A stretch of DNA of 30,601 nt, from IMG/VR virus record IMGVR_UViG_3300047476_001516, positions 1 through 30,601 of that record. One strand, written 5' to 3'. The first letter of the stretch is position 1; every line of letters starts with the position of its first letter. The DNA is from a virus. Position numbers and translations under genes: made by a program. Positions 5,096 to 11,859 of the stretch are shown here, piece after piece. Below the pieces are notes generated by a model. The model saw only the letters and a program-made list of their open reading frames with translations. It did no database searches and was not told where the DNA came from.

Positions 5096-7405
5096 TTATC
5101 GTTGTTGTTTTTCTTGTTCTACTGCTCTGAGTACTTCATCTCGTAATTCTTCTGGCACAAGTTCTAACGCATCGACATCCTGACTAACAGCGATTTTGCA
5201 TAGTTCTGCATATTCTGGTAATTCTTCTGGCACAAGTTCCAACGCCCACCAAGCCTGGCTAACAGCGATTTTGCATAGCGTTGGTGTTCTTAGTTCTTCT
5301 GGCACAATTTCCAACGCATAACCGTTTTGACTAACAGCGATTTTGCATATATCTGCATATTCTGGCAATTCTTCTGGTACGTGCCGCAGTGCCTCGCCAT
5401 CTTGACTAACGGCGATTTTGCATATCTCCTCATATTCTGGCAATTCTTCTGGCACCCAATACAACGCCCAACCCTTTTGACTAACAGCAATTTTGCATAG
5501 CTTTGATGTTCGTAATTCTTCTGGCACATATTTCAACGCCAGGCCCTCATTACTAACAGCGATTTTGCATAGTTTTGCGTATTCTGGCAATTCTTCTGGC
5601 ACATATTTCAACGCCCCGCCACTTTGACTAACAGCGATTTTGTATAGTTCTGGTGTTCGTAATTTTTCTGGTACTTGATCCAGTGACAAAACTCCTTGAC
5701 TAACAGCGGCTTTGTATAATGCTGGTGTTAGCAAATATCTTGGCACATGCCTCAACGCCCAACCCTTTTGACTAACAGCGATTTCGCATATTTCTGGATA
5801 TTCTGGCAATTCTTCTGGCACAAGTTCCAACGTACGCCAATTTTGACTAACAGCGATTTTGCATAGTTCCGATGTTCTTAATTCTATTGGAACAAATTGC
5901 AACGCCCAGTCATCTTTGCTAACAGCGATTTTGCATATCTCTAAGTATTCTGGTAAGTCTTTTGGCACATATTCCAACGCCCTGCCGAAGTTACTAACAG
6001 CGCGTTTGCATAGTTCCGATGTTCTTAGTTCTTCTGGCACATATTGTAACGCCCACCCATATTGACTAACAGCGATTTTGCATAGTTTCGGTGTTATTAA
6101 TTCTTCTGGCACGTATTGCAGTGCGTCGCCACCTAGACTAACAGCGATTTTGCATAGCTTGGCATAACCAGGAGTAGTCGGTTGAACATACCCTAAGTTA
6201 TTATAATTCCGTAGAACAAGTCCCTTCAAGATTTCAAAATTTCTTCGTATATCTCTATTTGCTTGAGATATAAGTAATTTGGGATCTCTTTTCAACACAT
6301 CCAATATCACGTCTTTGTAACGATCAATAAGATTACTCGGAACATTCAGTGATAATTTTGGGTCTGTTTGAATTGCTTTATCCCATGCCGCAGGATCATT
6401 AGTGTATTCACCGGTATTTGGATCAATCAGATATTGTAAGCCCGGTGATAGACCTGATATCTCATTGATGTACATTTTCCTTACCCAAGTCGGTGCCTTT
6501 AGTGCTTGACTGGGACTTACTTTAATTTGATCGCTTATAAGATTAGGTTTTTTATTCTGAATTACTTGTAGATTTTCATCTGATAGGTCGAATACCGAGA
6601 AGTTATTGTCGGCTAAGTAACCCCCACCTTGTATGCCTTTTACCTTATCACTCAGTAATAAACTCATGATCTGAGGATGAAGTTTTTCTGATGGCTTCTG
6701 GTTATTATATGCCTTCATCTCTCCGAGATTGCCATTAGGTTCCAAAATAAAGGTAAGCAACACCTGACCGTTCTTTCTAAGACTCAGGATTCTTTGGTCA
6801 GGCTTGCTTTTTCCGGTTATATTACCACAATGCTTTCCGTACTCTCCTTCTTTCTCGCAGTAAGCCCTATCAACCCACCACCAAGCACTCCCATCAGGGA
6901 ATTTCATCAATTCATAATCGCCTTCTTGTGGTTCTATCGGTGGTAGATTATTTTTACTCTGTTTTTCACTCCAATCTTGTTCTATAGAACGTAGATCACC
7001 CATGATTTCATCATATGATTTCTTACCGAATTGATACGAATCTACTGCTGGTATATTGAAGCCAAAGAAGTGGCCAAGATCATTTTGAATTGCTTTTATA
7101 TCAGGTACTTGCTTGCCAGCCTGTTGATCAGCAAGCATATTGCCGACATTCTTCATGTACCAAACAATTTTTTCGTCCTTTTTCAAGGTAGCCTTTGCCC
7201 ACTTGAGTTGATCGGCAATCTCTTGTTGGAAATCGGGATATTTAGCCTTCATTGAAGCAATCATGCCATCGTAACTGGCTTCATCCAATTGATGCTCTTC
7301 GTATATCTTCTTACTGGATTCAACGACGAATTCATGAAACAACCGATAAGCAGTTGATTCATCATCATTCATAAGCGATTCAAGGATTTTAGTAAATTTG
7401 GACAT
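5096..7405 (-). CDS. 769-aa protein: phage N-terminal domain plus 14 DUF4116-type repeats
   Basis: Three regions. Residues 1-45 (MSKFTKILESLMNDDES..., LFHEFVVESSKKIYE) resemble the helical N-termini of T4-like phage head-associated proteins. Residues about 165-275 hold a YCEKEGEYGKHCGN motif followed by RILSLRKNGQVLLTFI and an EMKAYNNQKP segment; this C...HC arrangement is seen in a family of phage proteins of unknown function. Residues about 413-760 are 14 copies of a 22-27 residue unit with consensus CKIAVSQxxxALxxVPEEL, matching DUF4116 repeats, whose role is unknown. The repeats would form a helical solenoid suited to protein binding. A GATAAATA motif lies 22 bases upstream of the ATG, so late expression is likely; there is no clear Shine-Dalgarno. 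A virion or host-interaction role is only an inference. Confidence 0.8.
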   Translation of the reverse strand: MSKFTKILESLMNDDESTAYRLFHEFVVESSKKIYEEHQLDEASYDGMIASMKAKYPDFQQEIADQLKWAKATLKKDEKIVWYMKNVGNMLADQQAGKQVPDIKAIQNDLGHFFGFNIPAVDSYQFGKKSYDEIMGDLRSIEQDWSEKQSKNNLPPIEPQEGDYELMKFPDGSAWWWVDRAYCEKEGEYGKHCGNITGKSKPDQRILSLRKNGQVLLTFILEPNGNLGEMKAYNNQKPSEKLHPQIMSLLLSDKVKGIQGGGYLADNNFSVFDLSDENLQVIQNKKPNLISDQIKVSPSQALKAPTWVRKMYINEISGLSPGLQYLIDPNTGEYTNDPAAWDKAIQTDPKLSLNVPSNLIDRYKDVILDVLKRDPKLLISQANRDIRRNFEILKGLVLRNYNNLGYVQPTTPGYAKLCKIAVSLGGDALQYVPEELITPKLCKIAVSQYGWALQYVPEELRTSELCKRAVSNFGRALEYVPKDLPEYLEICKIAVSKDDWALQFVPIELRTSELCKIAVSQNWRTLELVPEELPEYPEICEIAVSQKGWALRHVPRYLLTPALYKAAVSQGVLSLDQVPEKLRTPELYKIAVSQSGGALKYVPEELPEYAKLCKIAVSNEGLALKYVPEELRTSKLCKIAVSQKGWALYWVPEELPEYEEICKIAVSQDGEALRHVPEELPEYADICKIAVSQNGYALEIVPEELRTPTLCKIAVSQAWWALELVPEELPEYAELCKIAVSQDVDALELVPEELRDEVLRAVEQEKQQR
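5125..6170 (-). repeat. Imperfect tandem repeats coding for the DUF4116-type units
   Basis: Fourteen units of about 66-81 bases, each containing a form of CTAACAGCGATTTTGCATA (plus strand) and an adjacent TCTTCTGGCACA. They are coding repeats, diverged in the loop positions. Confidence 0.9.
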
Positions 7406-7427
7406 AATAATTCATATAGTAATGAAG

Positions 7428-7435
7428 TATTTATC
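7428..7435 (-). promoter_or_regulatory. T4-like late promoter motif for the 769-aa gene
   Basis: GATAAATA on the minus strand, 22 bases before the ATG at 7405. It is one of seven copies of this octamer at gene starts in the window. T4 late promoters carry TATAAATA at the same place. Confidence 0.6.
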
Positions 7436-7456
7436 TGAATCACTGCTAAATACTAA

Positions 7457-7636
7457 ATGAAAATTATAAAAAAAATTCTAAGAGTGATTCTTCTTCAAGC
7501 ATTGGTGGGTATTCTATCCTTCGCTGTTGGTTGGCAAATACTTGAACTCACCGGATCGGAGCCAATTGGTCATGCCTCTACGTTCGCAATGATTCTTATC
7601 TTAACTTGGGTTGTTGTCCTTGATCAATTTTTTTAA
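7457..7636 (+). CDS. Small membrane protein, 59 aa
   Basis: A 59-residue frame starting MKIIKKILRVILLQALVGIL. It has a basic N-terminus, then two hydrophobic segments (about residues 8-25 and 42-55) separated by a short polar loop (ELTGSEPIGHAST), which predicts a two-span inner-membrane protein. There is no recognisable Shine-Dalgarno before the ATG. Small membrane proteins of this kind are common in phages, but I do not recognise a family. Not a holin by any clear sign. Confidence 0.5.
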   Translation: MKIIKKILRVILLQALVGILSFAVGWQILELTGSEPIGHASTFAMILILTWVVVLDQFF

Positions 7637-7652
7637 AAAGATACTAAACGCA

Positions 7653-7719
7653 GATAAATAAGTATGAGCCGCGACATTGGCGTGTCCGCTCATTCTAATG
7701 TCATAGGAGGACATCAGCA
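7653..7719 (+). ncRNA. Conserved structured leader, copy B
   Basis: GATAAATA (7653-7660), AGT, outer stem ATGAGC/GCTCAT (7664-7669 with 7688-7693), bulge CGC, inner stem GACA/TGTC, loop TTGGCG, single C, then TCTAATG and AGGAGG before ATCAGCA-ATG. Both stems are perfect and differ from copies A and C by compensatory changes. Loop TTGG can pair with CTAA using one G.U. Confidence 0.8.
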
Positions 7720-8601
7720 ATGCTATTTAGTACCCTAAACTGGGAGCCAGTAAAGAAAGTTCCATTATTCATTCACGATGTGAATGATATTATATCTACT
7801 TGGAAGCAATACACTCATTGGAAGAATCTTAATGATTATTGTGTATATGTTTACTTGCGAGAGGAATCCGATAAACACGGTCCGAAGTACAGCATTCGTT
7901 ACGTCGGAGAAGGACAACCTAAAAGAATAATTAGCAAAAATCATAGAGTGAGAATTCCTATAAGCGGTGAATTTATCTTCGTGGTTGATGGATTGACAAA
8001 AAAGGAAGTCAGAGATATCGAGGAAAAAATAATTCAAGTTTTCGGAAGAATATCAAAAGGAACTGGTATCTTGGAAAACCTGAAACACAAATGCGGCGGA
8101 CAAGAAGATCCAGTGCCTCCGAGAAAAAAGGAATTGTGTCAATATTGCGGCAACGAATATGCTCACCTTCAATTTCATGAACGACATTGTGACAAAAATA
8201 TTGACAGAGAATATGGAACAAAAACATATCAATACACTAAATGTCAGTATTGTGGTGACGAATTTACTATAAATCAGGCACAACAACATGAAAGAAGTTG
8301 TAAACGCAATCCTGATCCTAAACCCTCGTCGCATAAAATGTTGTCATGTAAATTTTGTGACAGAGAAGTTTTAAGTTCCGCTATGCCCCAACACGAACGA
8401 ACTTGTGCCAAGAATCCAAATAGAGTGGCTGGACCAGGCACTGGTAATACGTTTTCAAAAATTCAATGTTCTATGTGTGATAGGATGGTAGCTTACAATA
8501 ACATAGCTATTCATGAGAGAAGTTGTAAAAATAATCCAAATAGAGTTCCGGGTGTCAGATATGGTAAAACGAGTAAAAAGATAAATACATTTGCCGAATA
8601 G
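7720..8601 (+). CDS. GIY-YIG-like nuclease with four C-terminal zinc fingers
   Basis: A 293-residue protein. Residues 38-70 (YCVYVYLREES..., YSIRYVGEGQPKRI) match a GIY-YIG fold with YVG for YIG and a following arginine. An acidic helix at 93-105 (KKEVRDIEEKIIQVFGR) supplies the candidate catalytic glutamate, and GTGILENL follows as in LEM-3-like members. Residues 140-157, 175-194, 210-229 and 250-269 are four similar zinc fingers of the form CxxC...HERxC, which should bind DNA. Likely role: sequence-specific homing or mobility nuclease. The ATG follows AGGAGG and the conserved leader copy B. It stands just before a gene with an ORF-less group I intron (8680-8930), so it may act on that site in trans. 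Confidence 0.75.
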   Translation: MLFSTLNWEPVKKVPLFIHDVNDIISTWKQYTHWKNLNDYCVYVYLREESDKHGPKYSIRYVGEGQPKRIISKNHRVRIPISGEFIFVVDGLTKKEVRDIEEKIIQVFGRISKGTGILENLKHKCGGQEDPVPPRKKELCQYCGNEYAHLQFHERHCDKNIDREYGTKTYQYTKCQYCGDEFTINQAQQHERSCKRNPDPKPSSHKMLSCKFCDREVLSSAMPQHERTCAKNPNRVAGPGTGNTFSKIQCSMCDRMVAYNNIAIHERSCKNNPNRVPGVRYGKTSKKINTFAE

Positions 8602-8673
8602 GTCGGTTTATGGGGTATTAATCCACCTCGTAGGCGAATAGAACCGCCATTATAAACAAAAGGAGATAAAATC

Positions 8674-9740
8674 ATGGGTCGGCTGGCCCCGCCAGATAGT
8701 AATATCTAGTGATAACTGCTCTAATTGCTGGGAACTCCTAATGGGACAATCAGCAGCCAAGCCTCGTGAGAGGAAGGTTCAACGACTAGCCGAAAGGCGT
8801 ACACTCAAGTGAGTGGAAATGGGTAGGATCCCTCCGGGATCAAGATATAGTCTGATCTTACAGGTAACTGTAAGCAGTTTTGATTAAATCAAAGCGGTGC
8901 GGAATTAACGTCTCTGCGCGAACAACGTTGCGTCCTCTAAAAGTACAGAAGTATTCACCAGGTTCCGGGGATAACGGAACATCAACCACAGCGGGCAACG
9001 GTGTTCCGGTTCCCGTAGATATCGCTTATCCACCGTTTATTGCGATGGATCCAGGCACCGCTGTCACACCAGCTGGTAGCCTTATTACACCACCTTGGAC
9101 TGGTGTAGTCGGTGGTGTGCCAAACCCAGCAACGTCTGCTGCTTACCCTATCGTGGCCATTACTGTAAATGTAGCTCTACCTAACGGAACTGGCGCTGGT
9201 GTTGCACCGGGTGCAATTATTCGTCAGAAAGGTTCGCGCAAATATATGGTAGCTGATCTAACGCCTGTTGCAGCCACGGCCATGATTCCTGGTGCAGCTT
9301 ATATGATTGCCACTACAGGCAATACACCATGGCAATCATTTGGTGCAAGCGTTAATTATAATATTTGGGATGTATTCACTTGTACTGCCGCTGGTACTGG
9401 AACGGGTACTGCATATCTTGTGGGTTCTTGCGTTCTTGACGATACAGCTAATCCGACTGTGGGCAACATGAGTATCGGTTTCCTTGATAGCACTTCCACG
9501 GTTCAGTATATCAGCAAATTAACAAATAAATTTCTATTTGACTTTGCTGGTGGCGAGGTCGGCGGTAATGCTAATGCCGGTGATGTCTGGTCATATGAAC
9601 AGGTACAAAACAACGAACGTTGGATTGCGAACTTTTTCACTGATGATGGATACATGGTCAAGTCTGGCACAAGTGGTGGTCCGAATACACCCGGCCAACA
9701 AAACCAAGTTCCGATGGGAGATGTGGATTCTTATACCTAA
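8674..9740 (+). CDS. Phage structural protein, start codon separated by a group I intron
   Basis: Predicted join 8674-8679, 8931-9740: exon 1 is only ATG GGT, exon 2 continues with CGT CCT, giving MGRPLKVQ and a 271-residue protein. Exon 1 carries the ribosome-binding site (AGGAG at 8661-8665); exon 2 has none, so the gene needs splicing to be translated. Unspliced translation from 8674 stops after 11 codons. The mature sequence is glycine, alanine, threonine and proline rich with repeated beta-type strands, and an MGRPL start is typical of T4-like phage structural proteins. No enzyme motif. It is probably a head-decoration or fibre-associated virion protein. A splice site three bases earlier (adding L) is also in frame. 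Confidence 0.75.
8680..8930 (+). ncRNA. Group I intron 5, after codon 2 of the structural gene (251 nt, no ORF)
   Basis: It carries the same P/Q block (CTAATTGCTGGGAACTCCTA), R element GGTTCAACGACTAG and S element AAGATATAGTCT as the pmoC introns. P1 pairs exon end GGGT with GCCC, with U.G at the splice site; P2 is AGATA-GTAA-TATCT. The P9 hairpin CTTACAGGTAACTGTAAG is identical to that of pmoC intron 1, its closest relative. The 3' end has a P9.2 stem and GAACA, then G at 8930 (or 8927). The same length as pmoC intron 1. Confidence 0.88.
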
Positions 9741-9759
9741 TCGTATTAGGTTATCCTCC

Positions 9760-9791
9760 AATAGCCCCGATTTATTCGGGGCTATTTTTTG
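9760..9791 (+). terminator. Intrinsic terminator after the structural gene
   Basis: Ten-bp stem AATAGCCCCG/CGGGGCTATT, loop ATTTATT, then TTTTT. A 15-base inverted repeat CCTAAT-CGT-ATTAGG directly precedes it at 9736-9750. Almost identical to the terminator at 11233-11262. Confidence 0.85.
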
Positions 9792-9960
9792 CCTTGCGAT
9801 TATTAAATTCAGTGAGATATGCGTTTAGGGTTGCCGACATCTGATTGAATAATCCTGCGTTGCCGGATGAATGTACCCATCGCATTTTTGTCTGTAAGTC
9901 GGTGATTTTATTGAATAATTCATCTGTGCTCAGAGACTTCAAGTCTAAATTCTGTGACAT
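9772..9960 (-). CDS. Small helical phage protein, 62 aa
   Basis: The 62 residues (MSQNLDLKSLSTDELFNKI...) are a helical, charged sequence, and a short protein with an LSTDEL-type opening is typical of T4-like phages; function unknown. It ends within the arm of the terminator that closes the convergent gene. No clear Shine-Dalgarno site. It faces away from the leader copy C that starts at 9971. Confidence 0.6.
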   Translation of the reverse strand: MSQNLDLKSLSTDELFNKITDLQTKMRWVHSSGNAGLFNQMSATLNAYLTEFNNRKAKNSPE

Positions 9961-9970
9961 AATGTTATTT

Positions 9971-10040
9971 GATAAATAGAAGTACCGATCGCGATATTGA
10001 CGTATCCATCGGTTCTAACGCTTTAGAGGAGCAATCAGCG
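9971..10040 (+). ncRNA. Conserved structured leader, copy C
   Basis: GATAAATA (9971-9978), outer stem ACCGAT/ATCGGT (9984-9989 with 10008-10013), bulge CGC, inner stem GATA/TATC, loop TTGACG, single C, then TCTAACG and GAGGAG before ATCAGCG-ATG. The stems differ from copies A and B but remain perfectly paired. Here the following ATG opens a 40-codon frame and not the endonuclease itself. Confidence 0.8.
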
Positions 10041-10163
10041 ATGATATTTATTATCTCGGTCAATCGACCCGAAAATTCTCCTATTGGCGTTGCCATAATC
10101 AACAAAGGAGAACTTCAATGGCAACTAAAAAATCAAAAACACCTGTCTACTATACCTATCTGA
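10041..10163 (+). CDS. Short upstream ORF (40 aa) overlapping the endonuclease start
   Basis: The ATG at 10041 has exactly the position relative to leader copy C that the endonuclease ATGs have relative to copies A and B, with the same GAGGA site, so it is probably translated. The product (MIFIISVNRPENSPIGVAII...) has no domain. It overlaps the start of the gene at 10118 in another frame, which suggests a leader peptide, translational coupling, or a relic of a gene replaced by the endonuclease. Confidence 0.45.
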   Translation: MIFIISVNRPENSPIGVAIINKGELQWQLKNQKHLSTIPI

Positions 10164-11224
10164 TAGGGTGGTCTTGGCTTAATACTTGGTATTATGGAAG
10201 CAAATATTCTAAAAATGCCGACCCAGAATTATTCTGGAAGAAATACTTCACATCAAGTAAACACGTAAAGCGATTTCGTGAACAACACGGCGAACCTGAT
10301 GTAATTCAAGTCAGACATACCTTCAACTGTCCTATTAAAACACTTGCTTGGGAAGGCAAAGTTCACAAACGCATGGGTTGTCGGTTGAGTTCACGGTGGC
10401 TAAATGCGGCCGATGCTAATGTCAAGTGGAACACCGCCGGTATGTTCAACGTAAAAGATAATTTAAATAATATTTTTCAAGTATCAGTGAATGATTTTAG
10501 ATATCTATCTGGTGAACTCAGGGGCATATTAAGTGATAGAGTAACTGTGCAGGATAAGTCTGGTAAAACGATGTCAGTGTCGGTGTCTGACGAAAAATAT
10601 ATATCAGGAGAGTGTATCAGTATCAATAAGGGAAAAATTCCGGTAAAAGATAAGGATGGGAAATCATCACAAGTGACGAGAGATGATTTTAGGTGGGTAT
10701 CTGGAGAACTCGTTCACGTCACTAAAGGTACTGTAAACGTGTTGGATAAAGATGGCAATAATATTAGAATAAAAAAAGACGATCCACGATTGTTGTCGGG
10801 TGAATTGACAGGGATCGTCAAAGGAACTATTGTAGTTATGGACAAAGATGGCAATAAATTCAGAGTATCTAAGGATGATTCTAGGTGGATATCCGGCGAG
10901 TTAAAAGCATTGTCTTCTAATACAGTGATGATCAGAGACAAAGATGGAAGTGCGATCAGGGTGTCAAAGGACGATCCACGGTGGGTATCGGGCGAGATGA
11001 CGGCAATCGCCAAAGGCAAGGTGAATGTTATCGACAGAGATGGAAATAAGTTTATGGTATCAAAGGATGATCCTCGATGGTTATCGGGTGAATTGATAGC
11101 ACTATCTACAAATTCCGTTGTGGTAAAGGATAAGTTCGGGAATAAATTTAGAGTATCAAAAGATGATCCTCGATGGTTATCGGGTGAAGTTGTAGGAGTA
11201 AATAAGAAAAATTGGCCCTGTTGA
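10118..11224 (+). CDS. GIY-YIG-like endonuclease with eight C-terminal DPRWLSGEL repeats
   Basis: A 368-residue protein. Residues 10-105 (YYTYLIGWSWLNTWYYGSKY, YFTSSKHVKRFREQHGEPD, WEGKVHKRM, RWLN) match a GIY-YIG-type domain common in T4-like phage mobile endonucleases, with YLIG/YYG for the two motifs and E80 as the candidate metal-binding residue. Residues about 111-362 are eight units of about 30 residues with consensus VxDKDGNxFRVSKDDPRWLSGEL, which are probable DNA-binding modules like the NUMOD-type repeats of homing enzymes. Start chosen for AAAGGAG nine bases upstream. It ends at a terminator that is a near copy of the one before it at 9760, so the cassette is flanked by direct repeats. 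Confidence 0.75.
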   Translation: MATKKSKTPVYYTYLIGWSWLNTWYYGSKYSKNADPELFWKKYFTSSKHVKRFREQHGEPDVIQVRHTFNCPIKTLAWEGKVHKRMGCRLSSRWLNAADANVKWNTAGMFNVKDNLNNIFQVSVNDFRYLSGELRGILSDRVTVQDKSGKTMSVSVSDEKYISGECISINKGKIPVKDKDGKSSQVTRDDFRWVSGELVHVTKGTVNVLDKDGNNIRIKKDDPRLLSGELTGIVKGTIVVMDKDGNKFRVSKDDSRWISGELKALSSNTVMIRDKDGSAIRVSKDDPRWVSGEMTAIAKGKVNVIDRDGNKFMVSKDDPRWLSGELIALSTNSVVVKDKFGNKFRVSKDDPRWLSGEVVGVNKKNWPC

Positions 11225-11232
11225 TATCACGG

Positions 11233-11262
11233 AATAGCCCCGATTTATTCGGGGTTATTTTT
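11233..11262 (+). terminator. Intrinsic terminator after the third GIY-YIG gene
   Basis: AATAGCCCCG/CGGGGTTATT stem with ATTTATT loop and T-run. Apart from one C-to-T change and one base less in the T-run it is the same as the terminator at 9760-9791. Confidence 0.85.
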
Positions 11263-11279
11263 GCCCGATAAGTAATCAA

Positions 11280-11849
11280 ATGAACACAGCATTTGTATTG
11301 GGTAATGGTATCAGTCGGAAAAGTTTGGATTTAACTCAAATCAAAACAAAAGGAAAATTATATGGGTGCAATTCTCTTTATACTGAAATTATTCCCGATG
11401 TATTGGTGGCTACCGATAAACTGATTGCCGATAAAATACAAAATAGTGAATATGCTTTGAAGAATAGATTTTATACACGAAGACCAATTATTGGGTTGGG
11501 TGGTAAAACAGTTCTTCACCATACATTTAGTTCTGGGCCAAATGCAGTTGCGATTGCTATTGATGATAGATGCACGACGATCTATTTACTTGGTTTTGAT
11601 ATGGGACCAGATGATAAAAATGAATTTAATAACATTTATGCTGGTACTGAATTTTACAAAGCGATTGGTTCATCACCCACGTATGCTGGAAATTGGGTTA
11701 AGCAACTTACTCAGATAATGCAGACAAGTCATGAGTGTAATTTTATTCGCGTTTATGGGCATACAACCGCTATTATACCAGAATTGAACTTAATTAAAAA
11801 TCTATCGCATATCACTATACAGGAATTCTTGACTTTTGCCAAGAAATGA
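11280..11849 (+). CDS. Rossmann-like phage protein, 189 aa, function unknown
   Basis: The N-terminus TAFVLGNGISRKSLDL and the following YGCNSLYTEIIPDVLVATD resemble a family of phage and bacterial proteins related to sialyltransferase-like or MptE-like (DUF115) Rossmann domains, in which a GNG loop follows the first strand. Later features are an SSGPNAVAIAI segment and IYLLGFDMG strand. If the relation is real it could modify a surface glycan or nucleotide, but the sequence does not decide this. There is no good ribosome-binding site before 11280. It is followed after 10 bases by tnpB. Confidence 0.6.
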   Translation: MNTAFVLGNGISRKSLDLTQIKTKGKLYGCNSLYTEIIPDVLVATDKLIADKIQNSEYALKNRFYTRRPIIGLGGKTVLHHTFSSGPNAVAIAIDDRCTTIYLLGFDMGPDDKNEFNNIYAGTEFYKAIGSSPTYAGNWVKQLTQIMQTSHECNFIRVYGHTTAIIPELNLIKNLSHITIQEFLTFAKK

Positions 11850-11855
11850 TAAATA
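11848..11855 (+). promoter_or_regulatory. GATAAATA motif 4 bases before tnpB
   Basis: The octamer overlaps the stop of the preceding gene and ends four bases before the tnpB ATG. Transcription from it would give an almost leaderless message, so it may be coincidental. Confidence 0.3.
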
Positions 11856-11859
11856 ATAG

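Noticed and set aside
5125-6170. Regularly spaced repeats that could look like a CRISPR array
   Set aside because: Units are imperfect, stay in frame and code for DUF4116-type repeats; there are no unique spacers.
9969-10040. Upstream extension of the 40-codon ORF to ATG at 9969
   Set aside because: This would translate through the GATAAATA motif and the conserved hairpin; the ATG at 10041 matches the leader's start position.
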